A stretch of 64,000 nt of DNA, from NCBI GenBank assembly GCA_016788635.1, contig JAEUSU010000006.1:100918-164917 (forward strand), given 5' to 3'. The notes under the pieces are model-generated. The model searched no databases and was not told where the DNA came from. It was given only the letters and a program-made list of their open reading frames with translations. This DNA is from Flavobacteriales bacterium. Lineage in GTDB: Bacteria; Bacteroidota; Bacteroidia; Flavobacteriales_F; PHOS-HE28. Position numbers and translations under genes: made by a program. This document shows positions 51,163 through 59,505 of this stretch, in pieces; positions within the stretch are counted from its first letter, which is position 1; every line of letters begins with the position of its first letter.

Positions 51163-52662
51163 TCACCCGACCACGCTGGGGTTGGGCAATGGCTGCCCAC
51201 CGGTGCGGTGAAGCCTTTCATGCACCTGCGCGAAATCCTGCTCCCGGTCCGCCAGCACCATCAGCACGTCGTTGGGAAGGATCACAGTGGATCCGCCCGG
51301 CCGGAGATACACATCGTCGCGCTTGATCATCACGATAAAGGCCGAGCGCGGGAACCTGAGGTCCACCACCCGTTTTTTCACGGCCGTGAAATGGGGCAGT
51401 ATCATGATCTCCTGAAGGTTCGCCTTGGGCAGGTCGATGATGAGCTTCTCACTCTCGGAGATCGGCTTGATCCGCTCGGGAAGCGCCATGCGCAGCCACT
51501 TGGCCACCACGCCCAGGGTGGTGCCTTGGATCAGCACGGAGGTCACCGACACGAAGAACACGATGTTGAAGATCATCGGCGCCTTGTCGATCCCCGCCAG
51601 CAGCGGGTAGGTCGCGAACACGATGGGCACAGCGCCCCGCAAGCCCACCCACGAGATGTAGAAGCGTTTGCGCAGCTGCATCCGGAAGAACACCAGGCTC
51701 AGGAACACGCTCACCGGTCGCGCCACAAGGATCAGGAACAGGGAGATCAACAGGCCGATGCCCATCACCGGGAACACCTGCGTGGGGAACACCAGCAGGC
51801 CCAAGGTGAGGAAGAGCACGATCTGCATCAGCCACGCCATGCCATCATAGAACTTCATGATCGCCTTCTTGTGGATCAGGTCCTGGTTGCCCAGGTACAC
51901 CGCGCAGATGTAGATGGCCAGGAAGCCGTTGCCCCCCACGAAGTCCGTGGCGGAGAAGGTGACGAACATCAGCGCCAGTACCAGGATCGGGTACAGGCCC
52001 TCGAAGTCCAGCTGGATGCGGTTGATGATGGTCTTGCTCAGCATGCCGAAGCCAAGGCCCGCCAGGCCGCCCACCAGCATCTGTTGGATGAAGAGGGGGA
52101 TCACCGACGCCACGCCCTGTGCCGGGTTCAGCACCAGCGACAGGAAGGCGATGGTGAGCACATAGGCCATGGGGTCGTTGCTGCCGCTCTCCAGCTCCAG
52201 GGTGGGCCGCAGGTTGCTCTTCAGCGCAAGGCTCTTGGACCGTAGGATGGAGAACACCGCTGCCGCGTCCGTGGACGAGACGATGGAGCCCAGCAGCAGG
52301 CTCTCGTAGATGGTGAAGTCCGTGACGTACCATACGAACAGGCCCAGCGACAGCGCCGTGAGCAATACGCCCACGGTGGACAACACCACACCCTGCCACA
52401 GGATGGGCTTCACCGCATTCCACTGGGTATCCAATCCGCCCGAGAACAGGATGAAGTTGAGGGCCACCACCCCGATGAACTGCGCCGCCTTGGGGTCCGC
52501 GAACTGGATGCCGCCGATGCCATCTGAACCGGCCAGCATGCCGATGGTCAGGAAAAGCAGCAGGGTGGGTACACCGAACTTGTAGGAGGTCTTGCCCACG
52601 ATGATGCTTACAAAGAGGAGCAGGGAGCCGACCAGCAGGATGTTCTCGATCGTCAGGTTCAT
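51163..52662 (-). CDS. K+/H+ antiporter, CPA1 (NhaP2/CvrA-like)
   Basis: The 499-residue protein has 12-13 membrane helices with CPA1 hallmarks: LNFILFSGGLDTQW, LLGSIVSSTDAAAVFSIL, LELESGSNDPMAYVLT with the ion-binding Asp region, and GLRGAVPIVFATYPL. A C-terminal TrkA_C-like regulatory domain follows (about 415-490). Such proteins extrude K+ against H+ for pH and turgor control. This layout matches NhaP2/CvrA. A TAGATTGG box lies 7 nt before the ATG. Confidence 0.93.
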   Translation of the reverse strand: MNLTIENILLVGSLLLFVSIIVGKTSYKFGVPTLLLFLTIGMLAGSDGIGGIQFADPKAAQFIGVVALNFILFSGGLDTQWNAVKPILWQGVVLSTVGVLLTALSLGLFVWYVTDFTIYESLLLGSIVSSTDAAAVFSILRSKSLALKSNLRPTLELESGSNDPMAYVLTIAFLSLVLNPAQGVASVIPLFIQQMLVGGLAGLGFGMLSKTIINRIQLDFEGLYPILVLALMFVTFSATDFVGGNGFLAIYICAVYLGNQDLIHKKAIMKFYDGMAWLMQIVLFLTLGLLVFPTQVFPVMGIGLLISLFLILVARPVSVFLSLVFFRMQLRKRFYISWVGLRGAVPIVFATYPLLAGIDKAPMIFNIVFFVSVTSVLIQGTTLGVVAKWLRMALPERIKPISESEKLIIDLPKANLQEIMILPHFTAVKKRVVDLRFPRSAFIVMIKRDDVYLRPGGSTVILPNDVLMVLADREQDFAQVHERLHRTGGQPLPNPSVVG

Positions 52663-52669
52663 TGCGGAT

Positions 52670-52677
52670 CCAATCTA
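52670..52677 (-). promoter_or_regulatory. -7-like box of the antiporter gene
   Basis: TAGATTGG on the minus strand, close to TAnnTTTG, ends 7 nt before the ATG. Confidence 0.35.
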
Positions 52678-52805
52678 ACGGTTGGCGCGGCGAAAGGAGG
52701 GCTCTACTGAAAGCCGACATCAACCGGGAGGCTCTGCGAGCGGTGGTGGCGTGAAGATATGCGCTCTCAACTGCGCAGTACATTGCCTGACACACATCCA
52801 CCGCC

Positions 52806-53699
52806 ATGTCCAACATCGGTCTCATCATCGAGGAACGCGAACGCAACATCGGCAACTTCCTGGTGGGGCGGCTGCTGCCCTTCCGTGGCAAGCGCATGGT
52901 GGGCCCCTTCATCTACATCGATCACATGGGGCCGGTGCGCATGGACGACCATGCGAACATGGACATCGGGCCGCACCCGCACATCGGCCTCAGCACGCTC
53001 ACCTACCTGTTCGAGGGTGCGGTGATGCACCGCGACAGCCTGGGCACTGACATGGAGATCACGCCCGGTGCGGTGAACTGGATGACGGCCGGCAAGGGCA
53101 TCGTGCACAGCGAGCGCACACCGGAGCGCCTGCGCGCGGTGGACAAGTCCATGCACGGCCTGCAGATCTGGGTGGCCCTACCCAAGCACGTGGAGCAGAT
53201 GGACCCCGCCTTTCACCACGTGGAGGCCAGCGCACTGCCCGCATGGGAACAGGATGGCGCGCGCTTCAGGGTCATCGCTGGTGAGGTGCTGGGCCGCAGA
53301 TCAACGGTGCCCGTGCACAGCCCGATGTATTTGCTGGAGATAAGCACCGACACGGGTTGCACGGTGCGGATCGGGAACGAGCTGTACGGTGAAGCCGGTC
53401 TCTACATCCTGCAAGGTGAAGTGAGCGATGGCGGCGAGCCTTTCGGCCCCAGGCAGCTTCTGGTGGCGAAGGATGCCAAGCTTTGCACCTTCACCATGGC
53501 GCCAGGCACCACGGTGTACCTCTTCGGTGGCGAGCCCTTTCCCGAGGAACGCCTCATCTACTGGAATTTCGTGGCTACCAGCCAGGACCTGATCGATGCG
53601 GCCAAGGAGCGCTGGCGCAAACAGGAGTTCGTGATGCCGCCCGGCGAGCACGACCCGATCCCGCTGCCGTTGGAGACGGGGTTCAAACCCTCGCGTTGA
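52806..53699 (+). CDS. Pirin-family protein
   Basis: The 297-residue bicupin has the pirin N-terminus with metal ligands in GPHPHIGLSTLTYLFEG and HRDSLG, then MTAGKGIVHSERTPE. The pirin C-terminal cupin starts near residue 185. Pirins bind iron; some have quercetinase activity or act as redox sensors. No substrate can be assigned. It stands alone upstream of a decayed region. Confidence 0.9.
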   Translation: MSNIGLIIEERERNIGNFLVGRLLPFRGKRMVGPFIYIDHMGPVRMDDHANMDIGPHPHIGLSTLTYLFEGAVMHRDSLGTDMEITPGAVNWMTAGKGIVHSERTPERLRAVDKSMHGLQIWVALPKHVEQMDPAFHHVEASALPAWEQDGARFRVIAGEVLGRRSTVPVHSPMYLLEISTDTGCTVRIGNELYGEAGLYILQGEVSDGGEPFGPRQLLVAKDAKLCTFTMAPGTTVYLFGGEPFPEERLIYWNFVATSQDLIDAAKERWRKQEFVMPPGEHDPIPLPLETGFKPSR

Positions 53700-53851
53700 G
53701 CCGCTATGCACACATCAGCGCGAGACGCACCATAGGGCCGGCCACCGGTGCGCGCACGGCCATTCGCAAACCCACGCTGTGAGCACGTAGGCCGGGCCAT
53801 GCGCGACCTTCAACGGGGCAGAAGTCCAGGTTCCATCGTAGGTAGCACGAA
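53700..53851. other. Non-coding remnant between pirin and the ACR3 pseudogene
   Basis: No convincing gene was seen. It probably held more of the lost arsenite pump or its promoter, but no ACR3 motif was found upstream of 53852. Confidence 0.4.
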
Positions 53852-54348
53852 TGGATCACTCCCGAGCTGGCGGACGAGTAGATCACCGGGGCCATTCTGC
53901 TGGGGCAGCATGTTCTTCGTCTGGAGCTACCTTAGCGATGGTAAATCCAACCACACCCTGGTGCAGGTCAGCCTGAACGACCTGCTCGTGCTCTTTATCC
54001 CCATCGTGCGGCTGGTGCTGGGCATCGCGGTCGCCGCCAGCCCAGGGGCGTGCTAAGCACCTCGATGTTCGTGTTCGTGATGATCCCGCTGGCCGCCGGT
54101 TACCCCCCACACCGGAGGCTGATGCACACCAAGGGCGAAGCCTGGTTCAAGCCGGTTCCTGCCCGCTTTGAAGCTTCTCTCCATCACGGCACTGCTGGCC
54201 ACACGGGTGGTGCACTTCGCCTACCAGGGCCATCGCGCTCCTTGGACTGACCAGTGGTGCGGCGCTGGTCACCATGGTGGGCGTGCTGATCGAAGTGCCG
54301 ATCATGCTGCATTTGGTCCAGATCGCGAAGCGGTGGAAGTACGCCTGA
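53852..54348 (+). pseudogene. Decayed ACR3-type arsenite efflux pump (C-terminal half)
   Basis: Pieces in different frames match ACR3 in order: ITPELADE, a stop where Tyr is usual, ITGAILLG, then VWSYLSDGKSNHTLVQVSLN and DLLVLFIPIV in another frame. STSMFVFVMIPLAAGY and [19 protein letters not shown] follow, and finally [20 protein letters not shown]. At least three frame changes and one nonsense codon break the gene, and the N-terminal half is missing. It sits directly before the intact arsenic-type gene set. Confidence 0.75.
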
Positions 54349-54660
54349 TCCCTGTGGACCGACCCAGATCATGGCCCAGGTGACATTGGTCACCTTCCGG
54401 CCGGCCAGATCATCGTTCTTTTGCGATGAACTAATGAGCGATCCATGTGCATCAACCTCTCTTGGAACAGTCCCGGCCAGCGTTGCCAGCGTGATGCGGC
54501 GCAGGATGCCGCCTTCTTGGAGCAATACGGGGAGGCGCTGCGCGAGGAGGTCTTGACCGTTGCGCCAGGTGCTGATAAGCCCACCGCAGGAGAACAAGGC
54601 ATGACCACTGACCAGCCGAACCCGGATATCCCTACAAAAGCCAACACACACATCCCCATC
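54349..54660. other. Non-coding stretch before the rhodanese gene
   Basis: This 312-nt stretch has short open frames without recognisable motifs. A frame runs into the rhodanese gene from 54445, but its residues are not a signal peptide. It may carry the promoter of the arsenic-type operon; no perfect -7 box was found. Confidence 0.4.
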
Positions 54661-55197
54661 ATGAGATCCCTGACCACCGCCGCGTTCCTGTTCGCAGGCC
54701 TGTTCGCCCTGGCGCAAACGCCCGCCACACCCCGTGCCATCACGCTCGCCAAGGAAGGTGCCTTGGTGGTGGATGTGCGGGAACCGAATGAGTTGACCCA
54801 GGTGGCCTTCGATGCACCCAACGTGGTGAACATCCCCTTGGGCGACGTGGCGAAGCGTGCGAATGAGATCCCGAAGGACAAGCCGGTGGTGGTGGTGTGC
54901 CGCAGTGGTGGCCGTAGCACACAGGCCATTGAAGAACTCCAAAAACTCGGCTACACGAACCTGGTGAACCTGGAAGGCGGGCTCTACGCCTGGCAGGAGG
55001 CGGGCATGCCGGTGAAGAAGGGCGGCACTGCGGCAGGTGCCTGCTGCGCCGGTGGCAAGGCCGAAGCCAAAGGATGCGGTGATGGAAAGAACGCTGCGAA
55101 CTGCACGCCCGAACAGAAGAAGGCCGGCTGCTGCTCCGGCGCGCCCAAGGCAGCTGAACCGGCACCCGCAGAGAAACAGCGCAAACGGAAGAACTGA
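54661..55197 (+). CDS. Secreted rhodanese with Cys-pair tail (1)
   Basis: The 178-residue product has a signal peptide (MRSLTTAAFLFAGLFALAQ) and a single rhodanese domain (about 26-115) with catalytic Cys80 in VVVVCRSGGRS. A low-complexity C-terminal tail carries two adjacent Cys pairs (AGACCAGG and AGCCSG) plus single Cys, then a basic end. Rhodaneses move sulfane sulfur; the Cys pairs could bind thiophilic metals or arsenite. It is the first intact gene of the arsenic-type operon and its stop is 1 nt from the arsR start. Confidence 0.85.
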   Translation: MRSLTTAAFLFAGLFALAQTPATPRAITLAKEGALVVDVREPNELTQVAFDAPNVVNIPLGDVAKRANEIPKDKPVVVVCRSGGRSTQAIEELQKLGYTNLVNLEGGLYAWQEAGMPVKKGGTAAGACCAGGKAEAKGCGDGKNAANCTPEQKKAGCCSGAPKAAEPAPAEKQRKRKN

Positions 55198-55198
55198 T

Positions 55199-55504
55199 AT
55201 GCTACGCACCGCGATCGACATCGACTACACCGAGCAGGAGGAGACCGTAGCGCGCTACGCCAAGGCCCTCGGCCACCCGGTGCGCATCCGCATCCTGAAG
55301 CTGCTGAGCGACCGCGCCTGCTGCTACAATGGAGATCTCACGGAGGAGATCCCCATGGCGCAGAGCACCATCAGCCAGCACCTGAAGGCATTGAAAGATG
55401 CCGGACTGATCCAGGGCGAGATCCTGCCGCCGCGCGTGAAGTACTGCATCAACAAAGCCAACTGGCAGGAAGCGAAGAACCTCTTCCGCGACCTGCTGAA
55501 ATGA
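55199..55504 (+). CDS. ArsR-family repressor
   Basis: The 101-residue winged-helix protein has the ArsR start (ARYAKALGHPVRIRILKLLSDR), adjacent Cys41-Cys42 (RACCYNGDL) and the recognition helix AQSTISQHLKALKDAGLI. The Cys pair in the first DNA-binding helix region is a known location for As(III)- or metal-sensing thiolates in this family, so control by arsenic or a thiophilic metal is likely. It presumably represses its own operon. The ATG is used because the in-frame upstream stretch belongs to the rhodanese gene. Confidence 0.88.
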   Translation: MLRTAIDIDYTEQEETVARYAKALGHPVRIRILKLLSDRACCYNGDLTEEIPMAQSTISQHLKALKDAGLIQGEILPPRVKYCINKANWQEAKNLFRDLLK

Positions 55505-55512
55505 ACTGAACG

Positions 55513-55749
55513 ATGAAACACATCAAGATCCTGGGCACCGGTTGTGCCAAATGCAAGAAGACCGAGGAGATCGTCCGCAACGTGCTGGCCAATGATCACA
55601 TCGACGCCACCGTGGAGAAGGTGGAGGACATACAGGCCATCATGGCCTACAATGTCCTGATGACCCCGGTGCTGGTGATCGATGAACAAGTGACCATCAA
55701 GGGACGCGTGCCCAGCCCGGAGGAGGTGCGCACACTGTTACTCGCTTGA
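55513..55749 (+). CDS. Small redox-active thioredoxin-fold protein
   Basis: The 78-residue protein has a C-x-x-C (CAKC, residues 11-14) after strand 1 (KHIKILGTG) and the cis-Pro-type loop LMTPVLVIDEQV. It belongs to the small-disulphide thioredoxin family often found beside arsenic and permease genes. By position it could serve as the ArsE-like partner of the ArsF/ArsG genes downstream, but this is inference. Its stop overlaps the possible TTG at 55746 of the next frame. Confidence 0.85.
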   Translation: MKHIKILGTGCAKCKKTEEIVRNVLANDHIDATVEKVEDIQAIMAYNVLMTPVLVIDEQVTIKGRVPSPEEVRTLLLA

Positions 55750-55760
55750 CCGAAAAGAAC

Positions 55761-56201
55761 ATGGAAACGAACAATCTTCCCAAAGCCCTGGAGATCTGCC
55801 CCACCACCACCCAGCAGTGGGTGGCGAACGGCGCATTGCTCGTGGACGTGCGCGAACGCGACGAGGTGGCCGAGGCCGCTTACGATGTGCCGAACATCAT
55901 CAACATCCCGCTCAGCGAATTCGAGGAGCGCTTCGCTGAAGTGCCGCGCGACCGCGATGTGGTGATGGTGTGCCGTGGCGGTGGACGCAGCCTGAAGGCC
56001 ACCTACTACCTCATGAACCACGGCTACACCCGCGTGGTGAACATGAGCAAGGGCATCCTGCGCTGGCAGGAGAAAGGGTTCCCCATGAAGGGGAACATCC
56101 CGGTGCAACAGTCGGCCAGCAGCGGTTGCTGTGGACCAACGCCTGCCAAGGCATCGAGCTGCTGCGACACACCGAACAGCGACGGATCGGCCTGCTGCTG
56201 A
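55761..56201 (+). CDS. Cytoplasmic rhodanese with Cys-pair tail (2)
   Basis: The 146-residue protein has a rhodanese domain (about 15-105) with catalytic Cys71 in VMVCRGGGRS. The tail has three Cys pairs (SGCCGP, SSCCDT, SACC). It has no signal peptide, unlike the first rhodanese of the operon, so the two probably act on either side of the inner membrane. An earlier TTG at 55746 exists, but the ATG is preferred. A role in sulfur transfer or arsenite binding is inferred from the tail and context. Confidence 0.82.
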   Translation: METNNLPKALEICPTTTQQWVANGALLVDVRERDEVAEAAYDVPNIINIPLSEFEERFAEVPRDRDVVMVCRGGGRSLKATYYLMNHGYTRVVNMSKGILRWQEKGFPMKGNIPVQQSASSGCCGPTPAKASSCCDTPNSDGSACC

Positions 56202-56204
56202 GCC

Positions 56205-57179
56205 ATGTTCGACTGGCTCGATCACCTCATTGCCTGGTTGGTTTACGACACCATCGGGCTCGACGCGACCACCCATTGGGGGCAGGCGCTGCACTTCTTC
56301 TTCTACGACACGGTGAAGATCCTGCTGCTGCTGTTCCTGGTCACCTTCATCATGGGGATCGTGAACGCCTACTTCCCCATCGACCGCATCCGCAACTTCC
56401 TCTCGCGCAACAAGCTGTATGGAGGGGAATACCTGCTGGCCAGCACCTTCGGCGCCATCACGCCCTTCTGCTCGTGCAGCTCAGTGCCGCTGTTCATCGG
56501 CTTCGTCAAGGGCGGCATCCCCATGGGCGTCACCCTCGCCTTCCTCATCACCTCGCCGCTGGTGAACGAAGTGGCCATTGCCATGTTCATTGGCATGTTC
56601 GGCGTGAAGACCACCGTGATCTATGCGGTGACCGGGATCCTGCTGGGCACCATTGGCGGGGCGGTAATGGGACGCATGCGACTGGAACGCTACCTGACCC
56701 CCTGGGTCCAGGGCGTGGTGCAGCAAGCCAAGATGGAAGGTGCATACGAAGAGGAGAAGCTCACCTTCGTGCAGCGTCTTCCCGGCGTAGCGCGCGAGGC
56801 CTGGGGCATCGTACGAAGCGTGATCCTCTATGTGCTCATCGGTATCGGCATCGGCGCCCTCATGCACGGCTTCGTCCCCACGGGCTTCTTCGAGGAGCAC
56901 ATCAGCGCCGACAATCCACTGGCCGTACCGTTGGCCGTGATCCTGGGCGTTCCCATGTACGCCAATGCCGCCGGTGTGCTGCCGGTGATCCAGGTGCTCG
57001 TGCAAAAGGGCGTTCCGCTCGGCACCGCCATCGCCTTCATGATGGCCGTTGTCGGCCTCTCCCTTCCCGAGGCCACACTGCTGAAGAAAGTGATGACCAT
57101 GAAGCTGATCGCCATCTTCTTTGGTACCGTCTCCTTCTTCATCATCCTGAGCGGCTATCTCTTCAATGTGATCCTATGA
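56205..57179 (+). CDS. ArsP-like permease (DUF318/UPF0718)
   Basis: The 324-residue inner-membrane protein has eight or so membrane segments in two related halves. The first carries FGAITPFCSCSSVPLFIGF (Cys89, Cys91) and ITSPLVNEVA; the second GVPMYANAAGVLPVIQ and GLSLPEATLLKKV. This is the ArsP/YraQ-type permease family, members of which export trivalent methylarsenicals or other thiophilic compounds. It is coupled to the next gene by an ATGA overlap. Substrate is inferred from neighbours only. Confidence 0.88.
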   Translation: MFDWLDHLIAWLVYDTIGLDATTHWGQALHFFFYDTVKILLLLFLVTFIMGIVNAYFPIDRIRNFLSRNKLYGGEYLLASTFGAITPFCSCSSVPLFIGFVKGGIPMGVTLAFLITSPLVNEVAIAMFIGMFGVKTTVIYAVTGILLGTIGGAVMGRMRLERYLTPWVQGVVQQAKMEGAYEEEKLTFVQRLPGVAREAWGIVRSVILYVLIGIGIGALMHGFVPTGFFEEHISADNPLAVPLAVILGVPMYANAAGVLPVIQVLVQKGVPLGTAIAFMMAVVGLSLPEATLLKKVMTMKLIAIFFGTVSFFIILSGYLFNVIL

Positions 57180-57904
57180 AGTGGATCGGGGGCATAGCGG
57201 TGCTGCTGGCCTCGTGTGGCGGGGGTGATGCGACCTCCGCAGGGTCTCCCGAGGAACGAGGGGACCCTGCGGTTCAGAGTGCCGCAGGGTCCCTTTCAGG
57301 AGACCCTGCGGAGATCGCGTGGCACGTGGTCGACACCGACTTCAGCAAGGGCCGTCTGGGCCACGAGCAGACCGTGACCTTCCAGGACCTCATCGCCCTG
57401 CACGGCCATTGGTGCGATGGTCTGGTGGTGGGTGCCCTCGGCCTCGGCGAAGCGCTCCAGCAGCTCTACCCGAACGCGCCCATCGACCGCACCGACCTGC
57501 GCATCCTCAGCCGTTCCTCACCCTGCCTCACCGATGCCGCCATCCTGCTCACCGGCGGCCGCGCGCAGTTCGGCACCTTCCAGGTGAGCGATACCCTCAC
57601 GGGCCTCTACATCGTGCAGCGCATCAGCGATGGCCGTGCGTTCCGTGTCAAGCTCAACCCCGGCATCAAGCCGGCGGCCATCGACAGCCTGACGCTGCTG
57701 GCCATTGCACGCACCCTTTCCCCTTGCGGTCTGGATTCGTTACAAGGCATCGAAGAAGCCTTCGGCCAATACCTGCTCACCATGGACCCAAAGGACGCCT
57801 TCACCATCATCGAACTCTCCGACTTCCACTGGCCGGACCCCACCGGACCGGTGTACACCAAGACCGACATCCTCAACAAGAACGCGCCCCGTTGCGCCCA
57901 CTGA
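57176..57904 (+). CDS. FmdE-like lipoprotein
   Basis: The 242-residue product has a lipoprotein signal (lipobox LLASC, Cys14) and a low-complexity linker containing a nested palindrome. An FmdE (formylmethanofuran dehydrogenase subunit E-like) domain follows with LHGHWCDGLVVGALGLGEA and SSPCLTDAAILLTGGRAQFG. FmdE-like proteins carry conserved His/Cys that may bind a metal. Its presence in an arsenic-type operon is unusual. The start is fixed by the ATGA overlap with the permease gene. Confidence 0.8.
   Translation: MKWIGGIAVLLASCGGGDATSAGSPEERGDPAVQSAAGSLSGDPAEIAWHVVDTDFSKGRLGHEQTVTFQDLIALHGHWCDGLVVGALGLGEALQQLYPNAPIDRTDLRILSRSSPCLTDAAILLTGGRAQFGTFQVSDTLTGLYIVQRISDGRAFRVKLNPGIKPAAIDSLTLLAIARTLSPCGLDSLQGIEEAFGQYLLTMDPKDAFTIIELSDFHWPDPTGPVYTKTDILNKNAPRCAH
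57235..57313. repeat. Nested perfect palindromes inside the lipoprotein linker
   Basis: The outer arms (57235-57249 and 57299-57313) are perfect 15-bp inverted repeats. The inner arms (57261-57272 and 57282-57293) are perfect 12-bp inverted repeats. All arms share the core CCGCAGGGTC. The element sits in-frame just after the lipobox. Confidence 0.9.
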
Positions 57905-57914
57905 CCCCGACACC

Positions 57915-58334
57915 ATGAGACACCTGTTCACCATCTCCCTCGTCGCCTTCTTTGCGCTCTTTACGGCTGCGGATGCGCACGCACAACAGCCCGCCAAAGC
58001 CGGCACCACGCGCATCGATGTGATCGACTTCCACACCGACCACCGCTGCAAGACCTGCCTCACCATCGAGGGCCTTACCAAGGAAGTGCTCAACAGCACC
58101 TTCGCCCCGCAGATGAAAAGCGGCGCCATCACCTTCCGCCTGGTGAACGTGGACGACAAGGCGAACGCCACCATTGCCGAGGACTTCGGCGCGTACGGCA
58201 CCGCGCTCTTCCTGCATGTGCACAAGAACGGCAAGGCCGAGAAGATCGACCTCACCGAATGGGCCTTCATGAAGGCCGGTGATGCCGCTGCATTCAAGGC
58301 CGAACTGACCAAGCGCATCCAAGCACTGCTCTGA
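57915..58334 (+). CDS. ArsF-like thioredoxin-fold protein, exported
   Basis: The 139-residue protein has a signal peptide (MRHLFTISLVAFFALFTAADAHA). A domain starting IDVIDFHTDHRCKTCLTIE, with C-x-x-C at residues 45-48, fits the family annotated as ArsF (nitrophenyl compound nitroreductase subunit-like) next to ArsG permeases. In the Shewanella ArsEFG system these proteins give resistance to aromatic arsenicals. The function here is inferred from that synteny. It is followed after 1 nt by the ArsG-like gene. Confidence 0.8.
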   Translation: MRHLFTISLVAFFALFTAADAHAQQPAKAGTTRIDVIDFHTDHRCKTCLTIEGLTKEVLNSTFAPQMKSGAITFRLVNVDDKANATIAEDFGAYGTALFLHVHKNGKAEKIDLTEWAFMKAGDAAAFKAELTKRIQALL

Positions 58335-58335
58335 T

Positions 58336-59040
58336 ATGGAGTGGTTGCAGGATCTGGCCATGAGCCGTGAGGCGCCCGTGTTGGCCGCCTTCGCGCTGGG
58401 CCTGCTCACGGCCGTGGCGCCCTGTCCGCTGGCCACCAACATCAGCGCCACGGCCTACATCGGTCGTGAACTGAAGTCGCCGCGCGCCATGCTCCTGAGC
58501 GGCTTGCTCTACATGCTGGGCCGCGCCTTCAGCTATTCGGTCATCGGCCTCGCGCTCTTCTGGGGCGCCAGCAAGTTCCATGTGGCGCGCTTCTTCCAAG
58601 GCAACGGCGAGCTCTACCTCGGCCCCATCCTCATCGTCATCGGTCTGGTGCTGCTCGGCCTGATCAAGATCGGTGGCAATGGCAGCAGCTTCCTCGACAA
58701 GCTCGGCGATCGCTTCAAGGACAAGGGCTTCCTCGGCGCCTTCATGCTCGGGCTGCTCTTCGCACTGGCCTTCTGCCCTTACAGCGGCGCGCTCTACTTC
58801 GGCTCGCTCATCCCCATGACGCTGGCCCCCACCGGCGGACTGCACCTGCCCGTGGTCTTCGCCATCGGCACCGGACTGCCCGTGCTGGGCTTCGCGGCCA
58901 TCATGGCCTATAGCGCCAACCGCCTGAGCCGCGTGTTCAACGCCGTTCAGCGCGTGGAAAAGGTGATGCGCTACGTGGCGGGCGTGGTGTTCATCCTTAC
59001 CGGGGTGTACTACATCGGCATTTTCGCGAAGTGGTGGTAG
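58336..59040 (+). CDS. ArsG-like (DsbD/CcdA-fold) permease
   Basis: The 234-residue membrane protein has about six helices. AVAPCPLATN (Cys30) and ALAFCPYSGALYFG are placed like the paired Cys-Pro motifs of CcdA/DsbD-type transporters, which fits the family annotated as ArsG aromatic-arsenical efflux permeases. It could export arsenicals or pass reducing power to the ArsF-like partner. Gene order ArsF-ArsG matches the known cluster type. Confidence 0.82.
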   Translation: MEWLQDLAMSREAPVLAAFALGLLTAVAPCPLATNISATAYIGRELKSPRAMLLSGLLYMLGRAFSYSVIGLALFWGASKFHVARFFQGNGELYLGPILIVIGLVLLGLIKIGGNGSSFLDKLGDRFKDKGFLGAFMLGLLFALAFCPYSGALYFGSLIPMTLAPTGGLHLPVVFAIGTGLPVLGFAAIMAYSANRLSRVFNAVQRVEKVMRYVAGVVFILTGVYYIGIFAKWW

Positions 59041-59045
59041 CTTCC
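59038..59045 (+). promoter_or_regulatory. -7-like box with 4-nt spacing to the DinB-like ATG
   Basis: TAGCTTCC (overlapping the ArsG-like stop codon) ends 4 nt before ATG 59050. Confidence 0.35.
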
Positions 59046-59049
59046 AGCC

Positions 59050-59505
59050 ATGGATCCCCGCACCACCTCATTTCTTGCCCTCTTCACCGAAGGCCGCACC
59101 CGCTTCACCAAGGTGTTCGACACCATGACCTCAGCAGACCTGACCAAGAAGCTCGCGCCCTCACCCAACAGCGCCGGTTTCTTGATCCGCCATATCGGTG
59201 ACGTGGAACTGCTCTTCGCGAAGAACGTGTTCGGGCTCGCCGATGTGCAGGTGCGCGCGAGCACCGTGGCGAAAGGCCATGACACCGGTGAATGGACCGA
59301 CCTCGCCGCGCTGAAGGCCTATGTGCAGGAAAGCGCCGACACGCTGCGCCGCGCGATCGAAGCAACAGTGGATGCCGACTGGGACACTTTCATCGAGACC
59401 AAGGAGTTCGGGCGCAAGTCCAAGGCCGAAGCACTGGGCCGCATCGTTACGCACACGGCGTATCACGCTGGGCAGCTGGCGCTGGTGGTGAAGTACGGAA
59501 GCTGA
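59050..59505 (+). CDS. DinB-family four-helix metal-binding protein
   Basis: The 151-residue helical protein has the DinB/DfsB-type His layout: IRHIGDVELLF near residue 46 and THTAYHAGQLALV near residue 136, which would make a three-His metal site. Members include thiol S-transferases and stress-induced proteins; no specific activity can be assigned. It follows the arsenic-type operon closely and might be co-transcribed or use its own promoter box. Confidence 0.8.
   Translation: MDPRTTSFLALFTEGRTRFTKVFDTMTSADLTKKLAPSPNSAGFLIRHIGDVELLFAKNVFGLADVQVRASTVAKGHDTGEWTDLAALKAYVQESADTLRRAIEATVDADWDTFIETKEFGRKSKAEALGRIVTHTAYHAGQLALVVKYGS

Noticed and set aside
54349..54660. Remnant of an arsenate reductase gene
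   Set aside because: No ArsC or low-molecular-weight phosphatase motif could be read in any frame.
55970..57175. Long N-terminal extension of the FmdE-like frame
   Set aside because: It runs through the rhodanese and permease genes in another frame; the true start is the ATGA overlap at 57176.
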